From positions 1 to 32,407 of the forward strand of contig URDM01000028.1 of the NCBI GenBank assembly GCA_900546575.1: a DNA stretch of 32,407 nucleotides, given 5' to 3'. The translations under genes and the position numbers were made by a program. Shown here piece by piece: positions 8,309 to 17,469 of the stretch. Each line of letters starts with the position of its first letter. Positions within the stretch are counted from its first letter, which is position 1. Under the pieces are notes generated by a model that was not told where the DNA came from, searched no databases, and saw only the letters and a list, made by a program, of their open reading frames with translations. This DNA comes from an uncultured Prevotella sp. Its GTDB lineage: Bacteria > Bacteroidota > Bacteroidia > Bacteroidales > Bacteroidaceae.

Positions 8309-8400
8309 CGACAATATTGACAATGCTTGACAATATTTTTAATCGTGTGGGCAACAGATAATATCGCTTGTCCTATTGTCGACCATTGTCAGTATTGTCG
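8309..8400. repeat. 27-bp inverted repeat made of three GACAAT motifs per arm
   Basis: The left arm (8309-8335) and the complement of the right arm (8374-8400) agree at 24 of 27 positions. Each arm carries three GACAAT copies spaced about 9 bases apart; the arms are separated by 38 bases. It lies between tRNA-Phe and the 3' end of rnr, with no gene in it. Confidence 0.75.
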
Positions 8401-8493
8401 TTCAGAAAAACTACGCATTAATTTGTTGTTCAAAAAAAGTAGTGTACGGATAGATGTAAGCTTTTTCTCAACTTTCAATTCTCAACTCACCTT

Positions 8494-10689
8494 TTATTCT
8501 GCCAGCGTGAAGTCGAGCTGCTTCTTTTCGAGATTAGCTTGCGCCACCTTAATCTTTATTGGGTCACCCAGCTGATACTTGTGGTGATGTCGGCGACCAA
8601 CGAGGCAGTAGTTGCGCTCGTCGAAGTCGTAGTAGTCGTCGTCAAGATCGCGCATGGGGACAAGTCCTTCGCAGTGGTTCTCGTCTATCTCGCAGTATAT
8701 TCCGTACGACTGGATGCCCGAGATGTGCGCTTCGTAGACATTGCCGATGCGTTCCGACATAAACTCCACAGCCTTATACTTTATCGAGTCGCGCTCGGCA
8801 TTGGCTGCCACCTGCTCCATTTCCGACGAGTGTTCGCACAGCTCTTCGTAGTGTTCCTTGTTGGCAGAACGTCCGCCTTGCTGATAGCGGGTGATGAGTC
8901 GGTGCACCATAGTGTCGGGATAGCGGCGTATGGGCGATGTGAAGTGAGTGTAGTAGTCGAACGCCAGACCGAAGTGTCCGATGTTGTGGATGGAGTACTT
9001 AGCCTTCATCATGGCACGCAGAGCCACGGTCTGTATGAGGTTTTGCTCGCGCTTGCCCTCACAAGCCGACATAAGCGTGTTGAGCGACTTCGCCAATGCG
9101 CCCTTCGTTCCGTCGGTCTTCATCTTATATCCGAACTTCACCACAAACTCTCTGAGCGTCTCCAGCTTCGTTGGGTCGGGATTGTCGTGTATACGATAGG
9201 GCAGAGTCTTGGGCTTTTTGCCCTTCGCCACCTTGCCGACAGATTCAGCCACCGTGCGGTTGGCGAGCAACATAAACTCCTCGATGAGCTTGTTGGCATC
9301 CTTCGAGCGCTTGAAGTAGCAGCGTATAGGCTTGCCGTTCTCGTCTACTTCGAAGTGAAGTTCCTCGCGGTCGAACTTCACGGCTCCGTTCTTGAAGCGT
9401 GCCGCGCGCAGCTTCTTTGCCAGACGGTCGAGCTGAATGAGTGCGTCGGCATTCTCGCCACGGTATCCTCCCTTTGGGGCAGGAGGTGCGGGATTGCCCG
9501 TTCCGTCAACTACGCCGTTGTCTTCAAGCAACTGCTGCACCTCTTCGTAGGCGTAGCGGCGGTTCGACTTTATCACGGTGTGAACTATGCGATACTTCTT
9601 CACGTTGGCATCGTCGTCGAGATTGAAGATGACGGAGAATGCCAGCTTCTCCTCGTCGGGACGCAATGAGCAGATGAAGTTGCACAGACGCTCGGGCAAC
9701 ATCGGTATGGTGCGGTCGACGAGATAAATACTTGTGGCACGCTTCACAGCCTCCTTGTCTATCACCGAACCCTCCTTTACGTAGTGGCTCACGTCGGCTA
9801 TGTGTACGCCTACTTCCCAAAGGCCGTCCTTAAGCTTCTTTATTGACAGCGCGTCGTCGAAGTCCTTGGCGTCTTTAGGGTCGATAGTGCATGTGAAAGT
9901 GTCGCGGAAGTCCTCGCGTTTGGCATAGTCTTCGGGTGTTATCTCAGCCGAAATCTTCTCGGCAGCCTCCTCCACGTTCTTCGGATACTTGTACGGCAGG
10001 CCGTATTGTGCAAGGATAGTGTTCATCTCAACATCGTTGTTGCCAGCCTTGCCCAGCACGTCCACCACTTCGCCTATCATATTGCGATGGTCCTGGTCGG
10101 GCCATTCCACGATGTGAACGACAGCGTTGTCGCCGTCCTTGCCGCCCTTCAGCTTACGCCGCGGAATGATGATGCTGTTGGCAAGGACGTTGGATGGCGA
10201 GATGAGGGTGCACAGGTCGTGGTCGAACGACAATCGTCCGACGAACGTATCCTTTGCACGCTTGAGTATTTCGATAACCTGCGCCTCCTTGATATGGTTC
10301 TTGCGTCGTGCCATACATGCGAATCGCACGCGGTCGCCGGTCAATGCCCACATCGAGTTGCGCTCAGCCACGAAGATAGGTTTGTCCGAATCGTCGGGCA
10401 TTATGCTGTTCTTGCCGTTGGTCTTGCGCTGGAACACGCCCTCTTGCACCTGCCCTTTCATGTTGAGCTGGTAGGAGTTGTCGCTCACCTTGGTGATGAA
10501 GTCGTCCCAAGCCATTTCTTCCATGATGTCGATGGCGAGCATTTTGAGCGGATGGGTGTCAAGATGCAGAGCACGGAAAATCTCCTTGAACGACATTGTC
10601 TTGCCGGGATTGGAGGTGAAGAGTTCCTCAAGTTTCGGGGCAAGCTGTTTCTTCGTCATGCGCTTGCCGCCTTTTTTACCTTTTCCCAT
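8494..10689 (-). CDS. rnr: Ribonuclease R (RNase II/RNB family 3'-5' exoribonuclease)
   Basis: The chosen start, at 10689, gives MGKGKKGGKRMTKK and a 731-residue protein; an upstream in-frame ATG at 10734 would add 15 residues that look like translated promoter sequence. A winged-helix/cold-shock N-terminal part (about 15-150) precedes the RNB domain, whose catalytic acidic cluster is seen in DPKDAKDFDDALS (about 270-282). The C-terminal S1 domain (about 645-725) includes SGIQSYGIYCEI. The enzyme degrades structured RNA, including rRNA and mRNA fragments, in the cytoplasm. There is no Shine-Dalgarno sequence; an A-rich stretch precedes the start codon, as is usual in this phylum. The gene stands alone, with no close operon partner. 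Confidence 0.95.
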   Translation of the reverse strand: MGKGKKGGKRMTKKQLAPKLEELFTSNPGKTMSFKEIFRALHLDTHPLKMLAIDIMEEMAWDDFITKVSDNSYQLNMKGQVQEGVFQRKTNGKNSIMPDDSDKPIFVAERNSMWALTGDRVRFACMARRKNHIKEAQVIEILKRAKDTFVGRLSFDHDLCTLISPSNVLANSIIIPRRKLKGGKDGDNAVVHIVEWPDQDHRNMIGEVVDVLGKAGNNDVEMNTILAQYGLPYKYPKNVEEAAEKISAEITPEDYAKREDFRDTFTCTIDPKDAKDFDDALSIKKLKDGLWEVGVHIADVSHYVKEGSVIDKEAVKRATSIYLVDRTIPMLPERLCNFICSLRPDEEKLAFSVIFNLDDDANVKKYRIVHTVIKSNRRYAYEEVQQLLEDNGVVDGTGNPAPPAPKGGYRGENADALIQLDRLAKKLRAARFKNGAVKFDREELHFEVDENGKPIRCYFKRSKDANKLIEEFMLLANRTVAESVGKVAKGKKPKTLPYRIHDNPDPTKLETLREFVVKFGYKMKTDGTKGALAKSLNTLMSACEGKREQNLIQTVALRAMMKAKYSIHNIGHFGLAFDYYTHFTSPIRRYPDTMVHRLITRYQQGGRSANKEHYEELCEHSSEMEQVAANAERDSIKYKAVEFMSERIGNVYEAHISGIQSYGIYCEIDENHCEGLVPMRDLDDDYYDFDERNYCLVGRRHHHKYQLGDPIKIKVAQANLEKKQLDFTLAE

Positions 10690-10785
10690 AGTATTTTTGT
10701 TTTTAGTTGACAATATTATTATGCAAATAAACAAAAAATAATTGAGAAAACGGCAGATTGTGTCGTTAAAAAAATATGAAAAGAA

Positions 10786-10826
10786 AAAGCCCCACCCTCC
10801 AGCTGTATTGGCTGGGGGTGGGGCTT
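10786..10826 (-). terminator. Terminator after the broken outer-membrane protein gene
   Basis: A GC-rich stem (AAAGCCCCACCC arm at 10786 paired with its complement ending at 10826, one bulge) is followed on the minus strand by a T-rich run. It isolates this gene from rnr. Confidence 0.88.
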
Positions 10827-10839
10827 TATGCGTATCTTA

Positions 10840-11604
10840 TTACAGAATTCTTCCTCTGATAGAAAGCTTTATCACGGGATAAACCTTTACGTAGTCGAGT
10901 ATCTTGGAGATGTCGTCGTCGGGGTCCTGACCTACTACTTTCTGCAGATCGCCAACGCCGTCGGCATATATAACGGGCTTGCCTTGGAACTGGGCGCCCA
11001 TTTCGAAGCGTACAGCAACGCGCTTCTTAGGAATCATACGGCCGAAGCCCAGACCCAGATACGGGCGGAAGTTCTTCACCTTTACGCCACCGTTCACGTC
11101 ACCGTTCTCGTCAACGGGAATGTTGTATTCGCCGATTTAGATGCCGGCATCCTTACCTTGAGCCACAAGTGCGGCAAGTTCGTCGCTGTGACCGGTAATC
11201 TTTATGAGCTTGTCGCCGCCGAACGACAATCCGGCTGTTACGAAGAACGAGCTTGAATTGGGGAAGGGGTAGCAGTCGAACTTAAGGTTGAACGTAGTGC
11301 GGCCGATGCCTCCGGTGATGTCGATTTCCTCGTCCTGGCCCAACTCTTCGATAGTTGCGGTGGCAGTAGTATTGATCTTGATGTCGGGCATGATGTTCAC
11401 ACCGAAGCTGGCGTGTACATAACGGCTCAGCGGAGTGGCTACGTCGATGCCGATACCCTCAGTACCTGCGCCTACACCCAGACCTACGCGGTTGGCAATT
11501 CCGAAAATACTCTTCTTCTGGTTCTCTTGTGCGTCGGCTTGCAGCGAGCCTGCCAACATGATGATTGCGATGATAAGCGATTTGAGGATCGTTTTAGTTT
11601 TCAT
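10840..11604 (-). pseudogene. Outer-membrane beta-barrel protein gene interrupted by an in-frame TAA
   Basis: The frame begins with a signal peptide (MKTKTILKSLIIAIIMLAGSLQADAQ; cleavage near residue 26) and continues with amphipathic, Gly-rich strands (GVGAGTEGIGIDVATPL, FFVTAGLSFGG) typical of a small porin-like barrel. After 155 codons there is a TAA (11137-11139). The same frame goes on without any other interruption for 98 more codons, reading IGEYNIPVDENGDVNGGV and then barrel-like strands, to a normal stop at 10840 just before a terminator. The full product would be about 254 residues. A single base change in one codon accounts for the break. It could be a recent pseudogene, a sequencing error, or a suppressed stop. 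The exact family is not recognised. Confidence 0.85.
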
Positions 11605-11671
11605 TGCTTTTGCTCTTTGTGTTTAATTTATGAAAATGTTAATATATACCAACGATTGTTGAATTGTGCTG

Positions 11672-11703
11672 CAAAATTAGTACAAATTTCCTGTATAAAC
11701 AAG
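11672..11703 (-). promoter_or_regulatory. Predicted promoter of the outer-membrane protein gene
   Basis: TAATTTTGC (about 11672-11680, minus strand) matches the -7 element, with TTGT 19 bases upstream as the -33 element. The leader is about 70 bases. Confidence 0.6.
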
Positions 11704-11777
11704 AATTTAGGCATAAAATTGTTATCGGACTGCCAACTACTACGGTTTTCATAATTGTTAGGATTGAATTAAAAATG

Positions 11778-11831
11778 GCGTTTGTTCCGCTCCGAACAGT
11801 TCACAATGAGTGTTCGTGGCGGAATAAACGC
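11778..11831. repeat. 21-bp imperfect inverted repeat
   Basis: Arms 11778-11798 and 11811-11831 match at 18 of 21 positions (GCGTTTGTTCCGC outer half), with a 12-base loop. No T tract follows, so it may be a mobile-element end, an operator or an RNA hairpin. Confidence 0.55.
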
Positions 11832-12192
11832 GATTTCTATTATAGAACATGGAAAAAGGAATAGCCGAATGGTGAAGATTATTCTACGATAGTAGTTAAC
11901 TTCTAACAGTAGTCAGAATGACACAAAAACTTTTCAACCATATCTGCAAGCAAGTCCTTTGAAAGAATGTAATGCATCACTCTCAAAGTCTTTACCATAG
12001 TACATTATAATATTGTGTGACGTATTCTCTGTGCTTTTTTCTCATTCTTGCGCATCAGATATGGCGACTCGGGTAACTCCAGTAGTTTCTGGGTGAGATT
12101 GCAGCGCATACATAATTGTTATTTTCGAATATAAAAAATATTTCGTTATGATTTAGTAATTATCAGTCAAATCTTAACGGTCATTAACCACA

Positions 12193-12245
12193 AAAGAAAG
12201 CGTATATCCCTAACCAACAGCATGGTAGGAATATACGCTTTCTTT
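12193..12245 (-). terminator. SusCD-A operon terminator
   Basis: A 15-bp perfect stem (12193-12207 with 12231-12245), extended by CCTA/TAGG, lies 30 bases after the SusD-A stop codon and ends in a T-rich run on the minus strand. Confidence 0.88.
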
Positions 12246-12274
12246 ATGTTACTCTATATATTATATGTATATAT

Positions 12275-13822
12275 TTAGTAGCCAGGATTCTGCTCGTTCT
12301 CGAGATTTGGATTAACCTTTACCTCGTATGAAGGGATAGGCCATACCCAGTGGATGTCGTCGGCTGCCATTGCTCGCTTCTCATAGTAGTCGCCCTTCAG
12401 ACAAGCATTCTTCTCGTCAACAGCCTGTTGAGCATAACGTGCTGTATAACCCTTGCCCCAACGCTTGAGGCAGCTGATACGCAGGCCTTCACCTACTGTC
12501 TCGCGGAACCATTCGTTCTCGATATTCTCCTCTGTAGCTTCTGTTACTTCAGCCACACGTGCGCTCTGCAAAGCATTGAGCGCAATCTTAGCCTTTTCGG
12601 CATCACCGCCCTTGAAGTAAGCTTCAGCAGCAATAAGATAAGCCTCACCAATCATAAACGGCTTTACATGTTGGCGGGCATTAGGTACAGAACTTGAACT
12701 GAGTGCCGGGTTTCCAAGATACTTAGAGAACGCATAGATGTCCTTAAACTTCTTGCCTCCGACTTCTATGAGGTAATAGTTCTTTGTAAACCACTGATTA
12801 AGGCGCAAATCTGATTCACTATAGCTATCAACCAACTTTCCTGAAGGCAAATAATAAGGAGCGAGATAGATGCCTTTACCTGGTAATCCGTAAGCTGCAA
12901 ACTTGTTGTTTTTGCTTGCCCTAGTGTAATAACTATTCGTTCCTGAGCCATTCTCTGTTATACTTGCCGGCAGCTGCATGATGGCCTCGGTTCCGTTGTC
13001 GTTGGTGTACTCAGCCTTCATGGCATCAGCATTGGAAGACACAACATACTCAGCTGATGAGTTGATTACCTTCTCAGCATACTCTGCTGCCTTTTCGTTG
13101 TTCTTGGTGTCAAGATAGTAACGGGCATAGAGCATGTTCAGAACATCGGAGGTCACCCACACTGAACGCTTTGCGCCCGGCTTGTCAGCAATACCATAAC
13201 TTGCAGCAAGATCAAGGTCGGCCTTGATCTGCTCATACACCTTAGCTACAGTAGCACGGTGGGGTTTCTCCAACTGGTTGTAAGCAAGCACCAATGGCAC
13301 ACCAAGGTCAGAACTTGCAGTAGCAGTATTGTAAGCCTTGGCAAAGTGACGTACAAGCTCCATATAGCTGTAAGCTCTGAAGCACAGAGCCTCGCCTGCA
13401 TATAAGTCGGCAGCAGCCTTTGAGTCAGCATTGGCATTGCCATAGTTCTGTGCCGAGTTGATGAAGATGTTGTAGTCCTTGATAGCGCTGTACATCGATT
13501 CCCACAAGTCCTTTGTATCATAGTCGGACGAGGTGAATGTCATGTCGGTACGATGGATTCCGCCGTAGTTATTGCCATAACCTATAGCTGCATTAAATCC
13601 ATCGCACATAACCTCCGACGGCTGACTGTTGACACCATAGAATGTCGAACGGAACGAAGAATATATACCGTTGCGCATAGCATTCAACTCAAGGTCGGTT
13701 TTTATGGCATTGTTTGCGTCTGATGCTTCTACATAAGATGTTGGAGCAACATCGAGGTGGCAAGAGGTGAGGGTTGACAACCCCACACCTAATGCTATGA
13801 TGAAATATTTGTTCATTTTCAT
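12275..13822 (-). CDS. SusD/RagB-type surface lipoprotein, operon A
   Basis: The 515-residue protein starts with a lipoprotein signal peptide with lipobox LTSC (Cys near residue 21), then the SusD helical scaffold of TPR-like repeats, for example the segment AGEALCFRAYSYMELVRHFAKAY, which matches the conserved RALRAYxYxxLVxxFG motif. The C-terminal part contains IPSYEVKVNPNLENEQNPGY, close to the usual IPxxEIxxNPNLxQNPGY ending. SusD proteins form the lid of the SusC transporter and bind the incoming nutrient. The gene follows susC-A by 35 bases and is followed by a terminator, so operon A consists of two genes only. No degradative enzyme is linked, so the substrate is unknown. It is predicted to be expressed in the segment orientation shown here. 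Confidence 0.95.
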   Translation of the reverse strand: MKMNKYFIIALGVGLSTLTSCHLDVAPTSYVEASDANNAIKTDLELNAMRNGIYSSFRSTFYGVNSQPSEVMCDGFNAAIGYGNNYGGIHRTDMTFTSSDYDTKDLWESMYSAIKDYNIFINSAQNYGNANADSKAAADLYAGEALCFRAYSYMELVRHFAKAYNTATASSDLGVPLVLAYNQLEKPHRATVAKVYEQIKADLDLAASYGIADKPGAKRSVWVTSDVLNMLYARYYLDTKNNEKAAEYAEKVINSSAEYVVSSNADAMKAEYTNDNGTEAIMQLPASITENGSGTNSYYTRASKNNKFAAYGLPGKGIYLAPYYLPSGKLVDSYSESDLRLNQWFTKNYYLIEVGGKKFKDIYAFSKYLGNPALSSSSVPNARQHVKPFMIGEAYLIAAEAYFKGGDAEKAKIALNALQSARVAEVTEATEENIENEWFRETVGEGLRISCLKRWGKGYTARYAQQAVDEKNACLKGDYYEKRAMAADDIHWVWPIPSYEVKVNPNLENEQNPGY

Positions 13823-13857
13823 TTTCGTAGTCTATAATAAGTTATACACCAATTCTT

Positions 13858-16827
13858 TTAGAAAGTAAGTTCGATACCGAAGAGGAACTGCTTTGAGTTA
13901 CCAATAATACCACGTACAAGATTGCCGTCAACCTCAGGGTCAATACCGCCATAGTTGGTCACAGTAAAGAGATTGCGGGCTGTTGCTGTAAACTTAACAT
14001 CGCTCAATACATTCTGCCATGCGAGAAGCGACTTGGGCAGCTGATAGCCAATCTGCAGATTCTTCAAACGCAGGAATGAAGCATTCTCAAGCATGCTATC
14101 ATCAAACTGCAATGTGTAACCTTCTTCCCAATTCGGGAACTTAGCATTCTTATTGTCCTCCGACCAATAATCGGCTGTATTCTTTTTCAAGTTTGTCGTA
14201 TAGCCTCCAACACTCGGGTCATTGTAGAACATTGCATCATTATTGTAAAGATACTTGCCGAGAACATAAGAGAAGTCAGCCTGCAGACTCAATCCCTTCC
14301 AACCTGCTGCTATGCTGAAACCACCATTTACAGGAGCATAAAGATTCTTACCCGAATTCTGTGTGAGTGCAGCTTCGTTAAAGTCCTCTGTCGTCTCTTT
14401 CTTTGTAGTAACATCAGGGTTGTCACCAGCCTTATACCACATCGGAGCACCATTCTCCTTGTTTACGCCAGCATATAATGGCAGATAGAAAGCAGGAGCC
14501 TTTCCTACAACGTAAGCAGTCAGGTAATTGGACATTTCCCAACGCTGACGTCCGTCGAACAATTTTGTCACCTTCATTGCATTGTAGTTGAAGGTTGTTG
14601 AGAAGTTCACGAAGTAGTCCTTGCCACGTACGATATCGACTCCGAGTTTGATATCAATACCCTGATTCTGAAGTTCGCCCACATTGTTGTACATTGACGA
14701 GAAACCAGTAGTGTAAGGATAAGGAACTTCCATAAGCATGTCGCTGGTTTTGCGCAGATAGTAGCTAAGGTCGAAATCGAAACGATTCCACAAACGTCCG
14801 CTGATTCCGATGTTGAGGAGTTTCTGAGTCTCCCATGTCAGTTTCGGGTTGCCAGCCTGAACATAGTTCATTGCAAACTTATCGTTAAACGATGTTGTCT
14901 TACCAACAAGACCGAGTGCAGTATAGTCTCCGATAGCGGCATTGCCCTGTGTACCGTAGCTTACCTTGAAGTCGAGTGAATTGATCCATGTGTAAGGCTG
15001 CATGAAAGCCTCGCTCTTTACCTTCCACAATGCACCAGCTGCCCAGAATGTAGCGTTACGGTTGTCCTTACCGAAGCGTGAGCAGGCATCGTTACGAAGA
15101 GTGAAGTCAAAGAAGTAGCGGTTGTTATAGTTATAATCAACACGGCCGAAGAACGAGAGGAAGCGACTCTCAGAAGCATCCTCCGATACCTTATATGTAC
15201 TCTGTTCGCCATTCTGCAGATTCATAAGAGCATCGATCACCTGTCCTTTGCTATAGGCAGTAAATGTGTCGTAGCTGTTCTTGATACCCTCTTGACCTGC
15301 GAGCACTGTAAACTGATGCACCTTATTGATATTGAAGCCATACTCGATGGTATTTGTTATAGTGTGCGAATAGTCGTAAGCAGAAGTTTTCTCACGTGTA
15401 CCCTTGCCAGCTGCGGGTGCATACGACGGATTCAGATAGTAGTTGTTGCGGTTGAAATAGAGGTCAGTACCTATACGCGAACGAATCTTAAGATTCTTAA
15501 TCGGCTCAAGCTCAACATATACATTGCCGTTGAGACCATAGCGTGAAGTAATATCCGATCTGTAACGGTTCTTGTATTGGTCGCTATATGCACCGAATGG
15601 GAAGCGGTCAAGTAGCTTGCCATTCTCATCATAAGCAGGATATAGAGGATTAAGCATGTACGACAAACCGCCATTGGTATAGCTTGAAGTACCTTCAGAA
15701 TTACCCCATGCAGAGTTGCGCTGCTTCTTGTCGTAAGAAAGGTTGATGTTTACGCCAGTGCGCAACCATGTCTTAGGACGTGCATCAAGATTTGTGCGGA
15801 ATGTGTAGCGGTCGTAGAAGTTGCCGATGGTAGTACCCTTCTGGTGGAACTGCGAAGCACTGATGTTGTAAGACATACGGTCGCTACCGCCCTGAATACT
15901 CAAGTCGTTCTGAGTCTGCGGAGTATTAAACTGCTGATAAATCTCATACCACTTTGTATTGCTGCGATAACCTTCATCATCATACAATGACTTCATAGTT
16001 TCTTCTCCGAGCAAGCCGGTATAAAAAGCATATAGCTCATCGCCAGTCATCATGTCTTCATAGAAGCCCTTGTTTGCCAAGGTGTTCCATCCATACTGCG
16101 AACGCAGTGTTATAGTGGCCTTTGAGTTGTAACCACCATTCTTTGTGGTGATGTAAACAACACCATTGGCAGCACGCGAACCATAGATAGATGTGGCGGA
16201 TGCATCCTTAAGCACCGTAACCGACTTGATGTCGTTAGGGTTCATAGCCATGATGGCACGGCTTGACGAAGCAATACCGTCAATAACGTACAAAGGAGTA
16301 GAACTTGCACCAAGCGAGCCAACACCGTGCAGACGCATGCTTACAGCGTTGTCACCAGCCTCACCTGATGAAGACAATACACTAAGACCCGAAACCTGAC
16401 CCTGCAGATTGTCGAGAACAGATGCAGAAGGAGCATTCTTCAGCTTCTCTGAGTTGACAGTAGCAATTGAACCAGTAAGCGAACTGATCTTACGACCAGA
16501 ACCGTAACCCACAACTACCACTTCATCGATGTTCTTCGAGTTGTTTTCAAGCATAATTGTCATGCGTGAAGCAGCCTTGACAGTCTTGGTTGTCATTCCA
16601 ATGTATGAGACTTCAAGTGTTGCGCCAGCCGGAACGTTAAGTGTAAAGTTACCGTCAACGTCTGTTACGGTACCGGAATTCTTCTGACCTACAACCTTGA
16701 CTGTAGCACCAATTACGGGCTGACCGTCTTCAGCTGAGGTGACCTTACCGGAAACGCGAGATTGCGCCAGTGCCATTCCTATGCTAAGGAAAAGGCAGGC
16801 TACAAAAGTCATGATTCTTTTTTCCAT
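13858..16827 (-). CDS. SusC/RagA-type TonB-dependent receptor, switch partner A
   Basis: The 989-residue receptor has a signal peptide (about 1-21, ending ALAQ), a carboxypeptidase-regulatory-like domain (about 22-95), a TonB-box-like region with DEVVVVGYGS, a plug domain with VLKDASATSIYGSRAANGVVYI, and a full barrel ending in the aromatic residue of FGIELTF. The first 161 coding bases (about 53 codons) are identical to those of susC-B, and the identity runs upstream through the leader. Past this block the two proteins diverge, at first by synonymous changes and then along the whole barrel. A consensus promoter at 17110-17142 faces this gene across a leader of about 275 bases, so A is predicted ON in this orientation. 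It is followed directly by susD-A. The N-terminal part therefore belongs to the inverted repeat of the switch described at 16667-20408. Confidence 0.95.
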   Translation of the reverse strand: MEKRIMTFVACLFLSIGMALAQSRVSGKVTSAEDGQPVIGATVKVVGQKNSGTVTDVDGNFTLNVPAGATLEVSYIGMTTKTVKAASRMTIMLENNSKNIDEVVVVGYGSGRKISSLTGSIATVNSEKLKNAPSASVLDNLQGQVSGLSVLSSSGEAGDNAVSMRLHGVGSLGASSTPLYVIDGIASSSRAIMAMNPNDIKSVTVLKDASATSIYGSRAANGVVYITTKNGGYNSKATITLRSQYGWNTLANKGFYEDMMTGDELYAFYTGLLGEETMKSLYDDEGYRSNTKWYEIYQQFNTPQTQNDLSIQGGSDRMSYNISASQFHQKGTTIGNFYDRYTFRTNLDARPKTWLRTGVNINLSYDKKQRNSAWGNSEGTSSYTNGGLSYMLNPLYPAYDENGKLLDRFPFGAYSDQYKNRYRSDITSRYGLNGNVYVELEPIKNLKIRSRIGTDLYFNRNNYYLNPSYAPAAGKGTREKTSAYDYSHTITNTIEYGFNINKVHQFTVLAGQEGIKNSYDTFTAYSKGQVIDALMNLQNGEQSTYKVSEDASESRFLSFFGRVDYNYNNRYFFDFTLRNDACSRFGKDNRNATFWAAGALWKVKSEAFMQPYTWINSLDFKVSYGTQGNAAIGDYTALGLVGKTTSFNDKFAMNYVQAGNPKLTWETQKLLNIGISGRLWNRFDFDLSYYLRKTSDMLMEVPYPYTTGFSSMYNNVGELQNQGIDIKLGVDIVRGKDYFVNFSTTFNYNAMKVTKLFDGRQRWEMSNYLTAYVVGKAPAFYLPLYAGVNKENGAPMWYKAGDNPDVTTKKETTEDFNEAALTQNSGKNLYAPVNGGFSIAAGWKGLSLQADFSYVLGKYLYNNDAMFYNDPSVGGYTTNLKKNTADYWSEDNKNAKFPNWEEGYTLQFDDSMLENASFLRLKNLQIGYQLPKSLLAWQNVLSDVKFTATARNLFTVTNYGGIDPEVDGNLVRGIIGNSKQFLFGIELTF

Positions 16828-16929
16828 AAAAATCTCTCTCTTTTGGTGAATAATATAATTGTAATTGTTATTATCGAGTCTTAACGTCCGCCATTATCGG
16901 CGAGGCTTCTCCGCCTACGGGCGGGAGGT
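16667..16929. repeat. Left arm of the 263-bp perfect inverted repeat
   Basis: This block is the exact reverse complement of 20146-20408; I compared every base and found none different. The arm contains, read on the minus strand, the GC-rich double dyad, the leader, the start codon of susC-A, its signal peptide and the start of the regulatory-like domain. The identity ends at 16667, where the paired positions differ by one base and more silent differences follow. No promoter-like TAnnTTTGC occurs within the arm. Confidence 0.95.
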
Positions 16930-17109
16930 TCTTTAGAGACGTATGTTGCAACGCTTGATGTGTTGTTGTTGCATATATATATAATAGGTGTAGACAGTAT
17001 ATAATTGTCGGCCTATCGTTGTCGAAGTAATTGCTTAATTTCTTTTGTTTTTGTGTAGGCATAAACCCACAATGAATGTTTTAATATTTCTAAATATTTC
17101 AATTCATTT

Positions 17110-17142
17110 GCAAAAATAGTTATTATTTGCCATAGCTCCAAA
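17110..17142 (-). promoter_or_regulatory. Switchable promoter facing susC-A
   Basis: On the minus strand TTTG (17139-17142), 20 bases, then TATTTTTGC (17110-17118) matches the Bacteroidota consensus. It is inside the segment and outside the repeat arms, so it would change direction on inversion. The hairpin at 17370-17416 shields it from upstream read-through. Confidence 0.8.
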
Positions 17143-17369
17143 TATTTTGAAACAAAATGTTCAGAAAAATTGCATTTTTATTACATAAGTCAATAAAACG
17201 CCTACTATTCCGTAGTTTTTGCAAGGTTCGTGTACGAACACATTTACATATGAATAGGATAATTATGCAGAAATACCGCATAAACATACAGCAAAATGAA
17301 TTGCTTTTGTGTTTATGTTTACATTCAGACAATTAATATATGTAAAATTCCAAATGACAAAAATAAAAG

Positions 17370-17416
17370 AAACGCAGCGTTATTTTGCAATATGAAAGCA
17401 AAAACACGCTGCGTTT
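17370..17416 (-). terminator. Terminator after the segment ATPase gene
   Basis: An 11-bp stem (17370-17380 with 17406-17416), with an inner TTTTTGC/GCAAAA pairing, is followed on the minus strand by a T-rich run. It separates the recombinase-ATPase transcript from the susC-A promoter. Confidence 0.8.
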
Positions 17417-17469
17417 ATTGTAAACAAAGAATATTATTGTCTTTTTGTAACTTCCGGTTTTTATGCCGT

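Larger units (their letters stand above)
11605..12274. other. Intergenic region without a gene
   Basis: It holds the promoter at 11672-11703, a 21-bp imperfect inverted repeat (11778-11831) and the SusCD-A terminator (12193-12245). The stretch 11832-12192 shows no convincing open frame or repeat. Confidence 0.6.
16828..17469. other. Leader and promoter region of susC-A, no gene
   Basis: The region holds the leader within the repeat arm, the promoter at 17110-17142, a 14-bp palindrome near 17226-17239 (GTTCGT-GT-ACGAAC) and the ATPase terminator at 17370-17416. Open frames here are short and AT-rich and not convincing. Confidence 0.65.

Noticed and set aside
8539..9669. A 376-residue open frame on the plus strand
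   Set aside because: It is antisense to the rnr RNB domain and has the valine/histidine-rich composition expected of a shadow frame.
10690..10734. Upstream start of ribonuclease R
   Set aside because: The 15 extra residues come from AT-rich promoter-like sequence; MGKGKKGGKR is a typical start.
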